Assembly (NCBI RefSeq): GCF_029168315.1
Contig: NZ_JARGYD010000001.1
Location: forward strand, 186,001-250,000
Source of the DNA: Psychromarinibacter halotolerans
GTDB lineage: Bacteria; Pseudomonadota; Alphaproteobacteria; Rhodobacterales; Rhodobacteraceae
Direction of reading: 5' to 3'
Length of the DNA: 64,000 nt
Part shown: piece after piece, positions 18,062 to 25,358 of the stretch
How positions within the stretch are numbered: the first letter of the stretch is position 1
Layout: each line of letters opens with the position of its first letter
The notes under the pieces: model-generated
Seen by the model: only the letters and a program-made list of their open reading frames with translations
The model's database searches: none
What the model was told of the DNA's origin: nothing
Position numbers and translations under genes: made by a program

Positions 18062-18759
18062 GCGGGGTCCTCCAGAAGCTCGGTCAGCGGGATCAGCCGG
18101 GTGGTGTCGCCGCTTTTCAGCAGCATCCCCAGCCGTTCGTCCACGCCGGTGAATGTACCCGTGACGCCGCCCTGCGTCACCTGTTCGTCGATGCCGTGGG
18201 CGATGCCGATCCATTCCTTGTGGATCGGTCGGACGCCCTCGTCCTCCCATCGGCCCAGCCAGACCAGCGTGTGGCGGGCCCAAGCCTCTAGCAGCTGCGG
18301 CAGTTCGATGTCGCCGCAGCCCTCGTTGTACAGGGCGGTGGTGTCTGGCTTGACGCCGGGGTCCTCGGTCGCGTCGACCGCGATCAGGTCCAGCCCGATC
18401 ACCATCCAGCCAGGCACGGTTTCCGGGTCGCGCGTGTCGGCCGCCATGCGCAGCCGACCGCACAGGCCGCCGTTCACGCGGATGTCGCCGTTCCAGCCAA
18501 GGTAGACCCCGACCGACGGCGGGGCCAGCGCGCCAAGCGCATTCTGGAACCCGATGCCGCACACCGGCAGCGCCAGCACGGCATCGGCCAGCGGCACCTC
18601 GGGGGCGAAGACGATGGCCGCCTCCAGCCGCTCGGGGGCGGGGCGGTAGGTGATCAGCCCGGCGTCGCACCCCGCTGCCGCACGGGCGCAGGCGGCGGCG
18701 AAGGGATCGCCCCGCACCGCCTCGCCCGTGAACAGTGGCGGAAAGGACGGCTCGGTCAC
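18058..18759 (-). CDS. Biotin/lipoate protein ligase-like protein, DUF4444 tail
   Basis: This 233-residue protein has the fold pattern of biotin protein ligases followed by a short C-terminal domain of DUF4444 type. The core shows GIGFQNALGAL, then YLGWNGDIRVNGGLCGRLRM and WMVIGLDL. Where active ligases have KWPND and a GxKxxG motif, this protein has GWNGD and GGLCG, so the catalytic lysine appears replaced; the glycine-rich GRGRxGR loop is not evident either. It therefore may bind a cofactor or partner without adenylating. The GTG start at 18759 overlaps the apbC stop. Its position in the apbC operon beside formate dehydrogenase genes suggests a maturation role. Confidence 0.72.
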   Translation of the reverse strand: MTEPSFPPLFTGEAVRGDPFAAACARAAAGCDAGLITYRPAPERLEAAIVFAPEVPLADAVLALPVCGIGFQNALGALAPPSVGVYLGWNGDIRVNGGLCGRLRMAADTRDPETVPGWMVIGLDLIAVDATEDPGVKPDTTALYNEGCGDIELPQLLEAWARHTLVWLGRWEDEGVRPIHKEWIGIAHGIDEQVTQGGVTGTFTGVDERLGMLLKSGDTTRLIPLTELLEDPA

Positions 18760-19826
18760 GCGGCGCCCTCGGACACCAGTTTCGAGGCGATGTCCTGAAA
18801 CGCCTTGGCCTGCGCGCTGTCGGGCTGCGACACCACGATGGGCGCGCCGCCGTCGGACGCCAGCCGGATATCCAGATGCAGCGGCACCTCTGCCAGCAGC
18901 GGCACACCCAGCTTCTCGGCCTCGGCCGCGACACCGCCGTGGCCGAAGACGTGTTCCTCGTGGCCGCAGTTGGAACAGATATGGGTCGACATGTTCTCGA
19001 TCATGCCGACGATCGGAACCTTCAGCTGCTGGAACATGTCGATCCCCTTGCGGGCGTCCAGCAGGGCCACGTCCTGCGGCGTCGACACGATCACCGCGCC
19101 ATCGACATGGGCCTTCTGCGCCAGCGTCATCTGCACGTCGCCGGTGCCGGGCGGCAGGTCGACGATCAGCACGTCCAGCGCGCCCCACTGCACCTGCGTC
19201 ATCATCTGCTGCAGCGCGCCCATCAGCATCGGCCCGCGCCAGACCACCGCCTGACCTTCATTGGTCAGAAGGCCGATGGACATCAGCGTGACGCCGTGGT
19301 TGCGCAGCGGCAGGATCGTCTTGCCGTCGGGCGAGGCGGGGCGACCCGACACGCCCAGCATCCGGGGCTGCGAGGGGCCGTAAACGTCGGCGTCCAGCAG
19401 GCCGACGCGGCGGCCCTGCTGCGCCAGCGCGCAGGCAAGGTTGGCCGACACGGTCGACTTGCCGACGCCGCCCTTGCCGGATGCGATGGCAAGGATGCGG
19501 TCGACGCCGGGAATCTTCTGCGGGCCCTGCGGCTCGGCGGCGCGGCGCGGTTTCAGGTCCGGCGGCGCCTCGGGCGTCGAGGTGGGGCCGGTCATCACGA
19601 CGGAAACCTTGGCCGCGCCCGCCTGTTTCAGCGCCGTCTCGGCGGCGGCCTGCACCGCCTCGTAATCCTTGGCCCGCTTCGGGTCGATCTCCAGCACGAA
19701 GCGCACGTCGCCGGCGTCGCCGACGTTCAGCGCCCGCATCACCCCGGCGGCGACGATGTCGCTGCCGGAAACCGGATCGTCGATCTGTTTCAGCAGGCCA
19801 AGGACGGTGTCTCGATCAAGTGCCAA
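18756..19826 (-). CDS. apbC: Fe-S cluster carrier ATPase Mrp/ApbC
   Basis: This 356-residue P-loop ATPase of the Mrp/NBP35 family carries and delivers Fe-S clusters in the cytoplasm. A MIP18/DUF59 domain spans about residues 1-80. The deviant Walker A GKGGVGKS is at 117-124, and the cluster-binding pair C285/C288 (ICSNCGHEE) is present. Length is normal. It follows the DUF6494 gene after 3 bp and overlaps the ligase-like gene by 4 bp. Given the many [4Fe-4S] clusters of the neighbouring formate dehydrogenase and 650-residue ferredoxin-type protein, it may serve them in particular, although it could also be the housekeeping carrier. Confidence 0.92.
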   Translation of the reverse strand: MALDRDTVLGLLKQIDDPVSGSDIVAAGVMRALNVGDAGDVRFVLEIDPKRAKDYEAVQAAAETALKQAGAAKVSVVMTGPTSTPEAPPDLKPRRAAEPQGPQKIPGVDRILAIASGKGGVGKSTVSANLACALAQQGRRVGLLDADVYGPSQPRMLGVSGRPASPDGKTILPLRNHGVTLMSIGLLTNEGQAVVWRGPMLMGALQQMMTQVQWGALDVLIVDLPPGTGDVQMTLAQKAHVDGAVIVSTPQDVALLDARKGIDMFQQLKVPIVGMIENMSTHICSNCGHEEHVFGHGGVAAEAEKLGVPLLAEVPLHLDIRLASDGGAPIVVSQPDSAQAKAFQDIASKLVSEGAA

Positions 19827-19829
19827 GTT

Positions 19830-20021
19830 TCAGTCCTGCCCCTTGATGGTGCCGCTGACCGTGTGTTCCAGACCCAGCTCGGGGATCGTGATGGTGGCGG
19901 TCGCGGTGAATTCCTTGCCCGACGTCTCGGCGTCGCGCATCGCTTCCTCGATGGCCTGCTGCGAGGTGACGCCCACCTGCTTCAGGAACTTGCGCATCGA
20001 CATGTTGAAGTCTTCGCTCAT
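19830..20021 (-). CDS. DUF6494 family small protein
   Basis: This 63-residue protein matches the DUF6494 pattern MSEDFNMSMRKFLKQVGVTS at the N-terminus, followed by a helical segment and a beta-rich tail. It has no signal or membrane segment. The start at 20021 has GGAAGGA upstream. It is the first gene of the leftward operon running to the multicopper oxidase gene and is divergent from the cytochrome gene at 20087. Function is unknown; such proteins recur next to formate dehydrogenase accessory genes. Confidence 0.75.
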   Translation of the reverse strand: MSEDFNMSMRKFLKQVGVTSQQAIEEAMRDAETSGKEFTATATITIPELGLEHTVSGTIKGQD

Positions 20022-20050
20022 GGTCTGTCCTTCCCTTGGTTCAAGTTGTC

Positions 20051-20080
20051 TTGACGGTTCGGTTGCGCGCTTTCTAGGAT
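20051..20080 (+). promoter_or_regulatory. Candidate sigma-70 promoter, possibly leaderless
   Basis: TTGACG (20051-20056) and TAGGAT (20075-20080) are spaced by 18 bp. Transcription about 7 nt downstream would begin at the ATG of the cytochrome gene (20087), and no clear ribosome binding site precedes that ATG, so a leaderless mRNA is possible. A TCAAG/CTTGA dyad at 20041-20054 overlaps the -35 box and could be an operator. Confidence 0.4.
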
Positions 20081-20086
20081 CGGTCC

Positions 20087-20854
20087 ATGCACGGCATCCG
20101 GCAGATACTGGCGGCGGCGGTCGTTCTGATCCTCGCCCAGGCACTCGCGCCCGTTCCCGCCCCGGCACAGGACCGAACGGTCCGGCTGGCCGCGCCCGCG
20201 GCGCTGGTGGATAGCGGTGTGTTGCGCTATGCCTTGCCGCGCTTCTCTTTGAAAACGCAGGTAAAAGTTCAGGTCGTCGCGCCCGGCGACGCGGCCGATA
20301 TTGCGTTGGGCGACGACGGCGTCGCGGTGTTCGAAGGCCCGGATCAAAGCTGGCACGTCGCCGTTCTTTCGTCCGACAACGACGGGGCCGCGCGGCTGGC
20401 GGATTGGTTCGCCTCGGACGTCGGGCTGGCGACGATCACCGGCTACGCGCCGGATGGGGCCGCGCTGTTCGGGCCGCCCGAAGTGGTCGAGGCCGCACCC
20501 GAAGAGATCGAGATCGACACCGAACTGGCGCGCGCCGGGCTTGTGGCGTCGCGCGTCCACTGCGTGCGCTGTCACGTCATTTCCGAAGACACGCGCATGA
20601 CCTCGATCGACAGCACGCCGTCCTTCTTCCTGCTGCGCGCCTTCGACGACTGGGAATACCGGTTCCAGGTGTTCTACATCCTGAACCCGCACCCGGCCTT
20701 CACCCAGGTCGAGGGCGTGACCGAGCCGTTCCCGATCAGCCGCCCGTCGCCCATCGTCCCGGTCGAGATGACCGTGGACGAGGTCGAGGCCATCGTGGCC
20801 TATGTCGCCGGGCTGGAGCCCGCCGACCTGGGGGCGCCGCTTCAGCATCAGTGA
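20087..20854 (+). CDS. Periplasmic c-type cytochrome with SBP-like N-terminal part
   Basis: This 255-residue exported protein has a signal peptide ending near residue 28 (PAPAQ). Residues 30-130 resemble the start and end of a tungstate/molybdate-type binding protein (APAALVDSGVLRYALPRFS, then RLADWFASDVGLATI), but the middle of that fold is missing. A single heme c motif CVRCH lies at 159-163, with M228 as possible sixth ligand. The protein converges on the 650-residue ferredoxin-type gene with a 7-bp overlap. A role as electron acceptor or donor near periplasmic formate dehydrogenase is inferred from position only. It could also be a remnant fusion with a sensing role. Confidence 0.7.
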   Translation: MHGIRQILAAAVVLILAQALAPVPAPAQDRTVRLAAPAALVDSGVLRYALPRFSLKTQVKVQVVAPGDAADIALGDDGVAVFEGPDQSWHVAVLSSDNDGAARLADWFASDVGLATITGYAPDGAALFGPPEVVEAAPEEIEIDTELARAGLVASRVHCVRCHVISEDTRMTSIDSTPSFFLLRAFDDWEYRFQVFYILNPHPAFTQVEGVTEPFPISRPSPIVPVEMTVDEVEAIVAYVAGLEPADLGAPLQHQ

Positions 20855-22800
20855 TCGCGGCGCTTCGACAGGTAGTCGTCGGTGGTGCGCACGCGGGGCC
20901 GGTCCGGTCCGCGCAGCGGCGAGTTGTCGGCGTGGTACTGCGCGTTCACCCGGCAGTCGTCGCACATCTGGATCATGCGGATCGCCTGCGGGTTCTGGTA
21001 CATCGCGTGGCCTTCTAGCTTGGCCGTGATCCGTTCGATGGTGGACTTCACCCCGAACAGCGTGCCGCATTCGACGCAGGGGAAGGGTTCTTCCTCGTGG
21101 AGGACCACCTGTTCCAGCGCCTGCGGCGTCAGGTTCAGGCGCGGCTCCAGCGTGATCGCGGTCTCGGGGCAGATGTTGGCGCACAGGCCGCACTGCAGGC
21201 AGGCGTCTTCCTGGAACCGAAGCTGCGGCAGGTCCGGGTTATCGCCAAGCGCGCCGGACGGGCAAAGCGACACGCAGGACAGGCACAGCGTACAAGCGTT
21301 GGTGTCGACCAGCACCGCGCCATAGGGCGCGCCTTCGGGCAGGGCGAGGATGTCCGCATCGGGGCGCAGGCCCTTGGCGGCGGACCGGGCGATCTGGCGG
21401 CGGCTGCCCAGCGGTCGCACCGGGTTGGCGCGCGGCGCGGGCGTGTCGGCGCCATACAGCGCGTCGGTCATCGCGTCGGGGTCGTTGGTGTCCAGCACCG
21501 CGACCGACCCGTCGGAGATCGCCGTCACCAGCGCCACTTGCGCGGCCAGCGCGTCGCGGTCGGTGCCGGGCGTGGGCATCACGGTGACGGTGGCGAAGCC
21601 TGCGGCCAGCGCGGCCAGCATCTCGGCGTGGCCGAAGCCGTTCACCGCGTCGACCTCCATCGGGATCACGTCGGCGGGCAGGCCGCGCCCGTGGCGGGCG
21701 GCAAGGCGCACCATCTCGGCCCCGTGCGCGCCAGTGACCAGCAGGCGCGGCGCCGTGCCGCCAGCGTCGAGATAGGCTTTCGCCAGCGTCTGCACCCGGC
21801 GCATCGTCAGGTCGACCGGCGGCGCGTCATAGCTGATCGCGCCCGACGGGCAGGCCGCCGAACAGGCGCCGCAGCCAGCGCAGATCATCGGATCGACGGT
21901 GACGTGTTCGCCGTCCGGCACGATCGCGCCGGTGGGGCACAGGTCAAGGCAGCGGGTGCAAGCCGTCTGACCGGCCCGGGAGTGGGCGCACAGCAGCGGC
22001 TCGGTCCGCACGTAAAGCGGTTTCTCGAAGGTGCCGACTAGATGCGACGCGGCCATCACGGCGGCGGCCACGGCGGCGGGGCTGCCCGGATCGGCGCGCA
22101 GGTAGCCTTCGCGCTTTTCGTGGGCGGGGAACAGCGGCGGATGCGCAGGCCCGCGCAGGTCGAGGATCACGTCGCAGTCCGACACCGCGCCGTCGCGGGG
22201 CGCCGTCAGCGTCAGCGGACCGCGACCGGCGGGTTCGACCTGCCGCAGCGTGTCAAAGGTCACGCGGAAGCCCCCCAGCGCCCCCGTCGCGCTGCGCAGC
22301 GAACCGGTGACCGCGTCGAAGGCGCGGGTGTCGGGCACGTCCTGCGGATCGGCCAGCAGCACGGTGACGCCAAGGTGGTCCTTCAGCTGCTCGGCAGCCG
22401 CCAGCGCGGTGTCGGTGGGGCCAAGGATCAGGCACAGACCTTCCGAGATCACGTCCACCGACTTGGCCGCAGGGGCGGGCAGCGTGGCCTCGGCCGCCAA
22501 TGCGGACATTTTGGGTAGCTTGGGGGCGGGGTCGTCGGACCATCCGGCCCGGTCGCGCAGGTCAAGGAAGGCCGGAACGTCGGCCCCGATCTCTTCCGCG
22601 AGATCGGTGAAGGTGCGCGTCTCTTGTCCGCAGCAGATGATCGCGTCGCCCCCCGCGATGGCCTTCGCGGCGGTCTCCAGCTCGCGGGTGCACAGGGCGG
22701 TGCAGGGCGGGCGCACCTCTAGACCGGTGGCCCGTTCCAGACCCGCGGCGTCGATGCGCTGCGACCCCTCGCAATCACATGTTATCAAGCACTTGGACAT
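20848..22800 (-). CDS. Poly-[4Fe-4S] ferredoxin-domain protein, FDH-associated
   Basis: This 650-residue cytoplasmic protein has two pairs of [4Fe-4S] motifs: cysteines 281-288 with 307-317 and 503-513 with 534-544, each CxxCxxC...CP type. Further cysteine pairs at C575/C578 and C613/C616, and a Cys-rich N-terminus (C4, C8, C10, C33, C37, C56, C57), may bind metal. The N-terminal and central segments look like Rossmann-type folds (DAIICCGQE; PRLLVTGAHG). It is divergent from the DUF3305-FDH operon across 380 bp. Homologous arrangements beside formate dehydrogenase genes suggest an electron-transfer or maturation partner; the actual partner is unknown. Confidence 0.8.
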   Translation of the reverse strand: MSKCLITCDCEGSQRIDAAGLERATGLEVRPPCTALCTRELETAAKAIAGGDAIICCGQETRTFTDLAEEIGADVPAFLDLRDRAGWSDDPAPKLPKMSALAAEATLPAPAAKSVDVISEGLCLILGPTDTALAAAEQLKDHLGVTVLLADPQDVPDTRAFDAVTGSLRSATGALGGFRVTFDTLRQVEPAGRGPLTLTAPRDGAVSDCDVILDLRGPAHPPLFPAHEKREGYLRADPGSPAAVAAAVMAASHLVGTFEKPLYVRTEPLLCAHSRAGQTACTRCLDLCPTGAIVPDGEHVTVDPMICAGCGACSAACPSGAISYDAPPVDLTMRRVQTLAKAYLDAGGTAPRLLVTGAHGAEMVRLAARHGRGLPADVIPMEVDAVNGFGHAEMLAALAAGFATVTVMPTPGTDRDALAAQVALVTAISDGSVAVLDTNDPDAMTDALYGADTPAPRANPVRPLGSRRQIARSAAKGLRPDADILALPEGAPYGAVLVDTNACTLCLSCVSLCPSGALGDNPDLPQLRFQEDACLQCGLCANICPETAITLEPRLNLTPQALEQVVLHEEEPFPCVECGTLFGVKSTIERITAKLEGHAMYQNPQAIRMIQMCDDCRVNAQYHADNSPLRGPDRPRVRTTDDYLSKRRDH

Positions 22801-23180
22801 TGATTTCCTCAGGCTCCCTGGTGCCTTGTCGCGTCCGGATCGCGGCGCGAAACGCCGCCGGACAAGGGCTGATCCGTGTCGTTTCGGACCAGCCTAGGCA
22901 GGATTTCCAGCCGCCGTAAAGCGGGATTCGAGGCGGCGCAAGGGGGCGATCAGGTGCTTGTGACCACAAACCGTTGATGGCCTCAGAGGTGATTCACCGG
23001 CGCCGGATTCCGACTAAAAAAGTCATGATGGACAAAACGTCCACTCGTCCCGTTCGGGTGACGCAAACCTGCCCATTCTGTCCAGTCATACGGTCTTTTG
23101 CACCCCGGGTGTTTGAATTCACTTCCATTCCCCTTTCGCAATGCGCTTAGAATCCGTGCAAGTTGGAGGATACCCAGACC
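22801..23180. promoter_or_regulatory. Divergent control region of the FDH locus
   Basis: No gene is seen in these 380 bp between divergent start codons, which must hold both promoters. Dyads visible are TTGTG/CACAA (22958-22969, 2-bp spacer), GACT/AGTC (23012-23024) and TGGAC/GTCCA (23029-23043). TAGAAT near 23149-23154 could be a -10 box for the rightward operon. None matches a regulator consensus I can name; a NtrC-type or LysR-type activator site is possible. Confidence 0.45.
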
Positions 23181-23747
23181 ATGAAATCATCCGGGCGGAG
23201 CCAGAGCCTGCCAGTCGGCGTCGTTTTGCGCCGCGCCCCCGGGGTGACCCGTTGGGCGAAATGGGCTTGGACCGTGGCTGGCGTGCTGCCCGGTGCGGGC
23301 AAGGCGGATTGGCGGATGCTGCGCAGCGAAGGCGACGTGACCGAGTATCACGCCTTCACCGGAACGGTGCACCTTCATGCCACCGAAACCGAGGCCTACA
23401 TGGTAGCGCTGAACGACACGCCCCCCAGCCTGTACGTGATCATGCGCCGCGAAGGCACGGGCGATAGCCCGCTGTCTCTGGTGACCGTGACCGCATCGCC
23501 CTACGACGCACAGGACTATGCCGACAGCGGCGAGGAAGTGGTCGAGAAGGTGCCGATGCCCGACGGTTTCGCCGCGTGGGTCGAAGCGTTCTGCGATGCC
23601 CACCACGTCGAGCACGAGTTCAAGAAACGCCGCCGCGACCGGTCGCGGGTCGATCTTGTCGAAGATGGTGTGGGCGACGCCCGGATCGTGCAGACCACCG
23701 ATGTATACCGCTCGCCGCGCTCGGCCCGGCAGGGGAGACTGAATTGA
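23181..23747 (+). CDS. DUF3305 domain protein
   Basis: This 188-residue cytoplasmic protein belongs to DUF3305, found almost only beside formate dehydrogenase genes. The N-terminus has the family pattern LPVGVVLRRAPGVTRWAKWAW and a later segment reads ETEAYMVALN. The ATG at 23181 is 10 bp after GGAGG; an in-frame TTG at 23163 lies on the ribosome binding site itself and is rejected. It is the first gene of the rightward FDH operon, overlapping the DUF3306 start by 4 bp. The molecular role is not established; maturation of the FDH catalytic subunit is the usual suggestion. Confidence 0.85.
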   Translation: MKSSGRSQSLPVGVVLRRAPGVTRWAKWAWTVAGVLPGAGKADWRMLRSEGDVTEYHAFTGTVHLHATETEAYMVALNDTPPSLYVIMRREGTGDSPLSLVTVTASPYDAQDYADSGEEVVEKVPMPDGFAAWVEAFCDAHHVEHEFKKRRRDRSRVDLVEDGVGDARIVQTTDVYRSPRSARQGRLN

Positions 23748-24388
23748 GTTTCTGGGCCAACCGCCGCGCCGCCGTCGCCGCCGAGGAAAAGGCCGACCGC
23801 CTTGCCGCCGAGGTTCGCGAGGCCGAGGTTCGCGAAGCATCCGTTGCCGAAAAGACCGACGCCGAGCTGCTGGCGCAGTTCGGGCTGCCGGATCCCTCGA
23901 CGATGAACGCGGGCGACGACTTCAAGGCGTTCATGGCCCGCGAGGTGCCCGCCCGCCTGCGCCGCCTTGCACTGCGCCGGATGTGGCGGACGAACCCGGT
24001 GCTCGCCTGCGTTGACGGGCTGAACGACTATGACGGCGATTTCACCAACGCGGCGACCGATGCGCCGGGGGTGAAGACGGCCTATCAGGTCGGCAAGGGG
24101 CTGACCGCGCATGTCGAGAAGCTGGCGCGCGAGGCGCTGGGAACTGACGCCGACGATCCGCAGGTCGCGGTCGCGGACGACATCGCCGAGGCCGAAGAGG
24201 CCGCCGCCCTGACGCCCGAGACCACGGCGAATACTGGGACCACGACGACCGAGCGCCGCGAGGATCAACCGCAGGCCACCGCATCCGCCGACGCGGCGCA
24301 TCAGACCGAGGCGCCGACGCTGCGCCCGCGCCGGATGCGCTTTGCCTTCGACGACACGGCGACACATGGGGAGCAACAGACAGCATGA
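23744..24388 (+). CDS. DUF3306 domain protein
   Basis: This 214-residue protein belongs to DUF3306, the constant neighbour of DUF3305. It opens with SFWANRRAAVAAEE and an Ala/Glu-rich helix, then the conserved part LLAQFGLPDPSTMNAGDDF and LRRLALRRMWRTNPVLA; the last 80 residues are low-complexity. It is read from a TTG start at 23744 sharing bases with the DUF3305 stop (TTGA), with GGGGAG upstream; no ATG or GTG fits this position. The unusual start may keep its level low and coupled to DUF3305. Function unknown, linked to formate dehydrogenase by context. Confidence 0.82.
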   Translation: MSFWANRRAAVAAEEKADRLAAEVREAEVREASVAEKTDAELLAQFGLPDPSTMNAGDDFKAFMAREVPARLRRLALRRMWRTNPVLACVDGLNDYDGDFTNAATDAPGVKTAYQVGKGLTAHVEKLAREALGTDADDPQVAVADDIAEAEEAAALTPETTANTGTTTTERREDQPQATASADAAHQTEAPTLRPRRMRFAFDDTATHGEQQTA

Positions 24389-24993
24389 CCGCCACCGCCC
24401 AGCCCGTAAGCCAGGTGATCGCCGACGAAGACCGCCTTCGCGCGGATCTTTACAATTTCCTCGGCGTGCTGCTGGCCGGCCCGCCGGACCAGCTGATGCT
24501 GGATCAGACTGCTGGGCTGACCGGGGACGAGACCGATCTGGGGCAGGGCATCACCGCGCTGGCCGCCATCGCCGCGAAAAGCCGTCCGGCTGCCGTGCAG
24601 TCCGAGTTCAACAAGCTGTTCATCGGCCTCGGCCGGGGCGAGTTGCTGCCTTATGCCAGCTATTACCTGACGGGTTTCCTGAACGAAAAGCCGCTTGCCG
24701 TGTTGCGCGAAGACATGCGCGCCCGTGGCCTGACCCGCGCCGAGAACGTGTTCGAGCCCGAGGACAACATCGCCTCGCTGATGGAGATGATGGGCGCGAT
24801 GATCGTTGGCCGCTTCGGTGTGCCGGCCTCGCTGGACCAGCAGAAGACGTTCTTCAACAAGCACATCCGCCCTTGGGCGGGCCATTTCTATACCGATCTC
24901 GAGGGCGCCAAGAACTCGGTCTTCTATGCCGCCGTCGCCCAGGTGGGCCGCGCCTTCATGGAGATCGAGGCGGAAGCCTTCCGTATGACATGA
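24385..24993 (+). CDS. TorD/DmsD-family molybdoenzyme chaperone
   Basis: This 202-residue all-helical protein is a TorD-family redox enzyme maturation chaperone. Such proteins bind the Tat signal and the apo-form of a molybdoenzyme until cofactor is inserted. Recognisable parts are RADLYNFLGVLLAGPP near residue 20-35, SEFNKLFIGLGRGELLPYAS near 75-94 and EPEDNIASLMEMM, the family acidic motif. It overlaps the DUF3306 stop (ATGA), and the small Tat protein and FDH alpha gene follow, so its client is almost certainly that alpha subunit. Confidence 0.88.
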   Translation: MTATAQPVSQVIADEDRLRADLYNFLGVLLAGPPDQLMLDQTAGLTGDETDLGQGITALAAIAAKSRPAAVQSEFNKLFIGLGRGELLPYASYYLTGFLNEKPLAVLREDMRARGLTRAENVFEPEDNIASLMEMMGAMIVGRFGVPASLDQQKTFFNKHIRPWAGHFYTDLEGAKNSVFYAAVAQVGRAFMEIEAEAFRMT

Positions 24994-25058
24994 CCACGGC
25001 CCCACAGGCCGCAACCCCCACAAGCCAGACAGACAGAAAGCCAAGAGGAGGGAACGAC

Positions 25059-25253
25059 GTGACGAAAAAAGACGAACCTCAGAAAAGCAGGCGCGATTTC
25101 CTGAAGCTCGCCGGGACCACGGCGCCCGCCGCTGCCGTCGCTCTCGCCTCGGGCACCGCGGCAGAGGCCGGACCGGCCGAACCCGATCTTCAGTCGGACA
25201 GCATGCAGGATACCGCACACACGCGGGCCTACTACGAAAGCGCCCGGTTCTGA
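25059..25253 (+). CDS. Small Tat-signal protein of FDH operon
   Basis: This 64-residue protein starts at GTG 25059 with GGAGG 8 bp upstream. It has a twin-arginine signal (SRRDFLKLAG) and an Ala-rich hydrophobic stretch, leaving only about 25 residues after cleavage, ending MQDTAHTRAYYESARF. Such short Tat proteins are common just before FDH alpha genes in proteobacteria, usually unannotated. It may ride with the dehydrogenase through the Tat system or cap its surface; the role is unknown. It lies between the chaperone and the alpha subunit genes, 65 bp and 105 bp away. Confidence 0.8.
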   Translation: MTKKDEPQKSRRDFLKLAGTTAPAAAVALASGTAAEAGPAEPDLQSDSMQDTAHTRAYYESARF

Positions 25254-25270
25254 CCCGGACAAGGTGACCG

Positions 25271-25297
25271 CCGGCCCACGGGGAACGATGGGGCCGG
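25271..25297 (+). terminator. Hairpin upstream of FDH alpha gene
   Basis: CCGGCCC (25271-25277) pairs with GGGCCGG (25291-25297) around a 13-nt loop, 17 bp after the small Tat gene's stop and 61 bp before the alpha gene. It could be an attenuator or an mRNA-processing site adjusting alpha subunit level against the accessory genes. Confidence 0.45.
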
Positions 25298-25358
25298 ACC
25301 AAGATAGTACCAAGCGCGCGGCCAGCAGGGGCAGGTCGTCAGCCAAGGGAGAAAAAGA

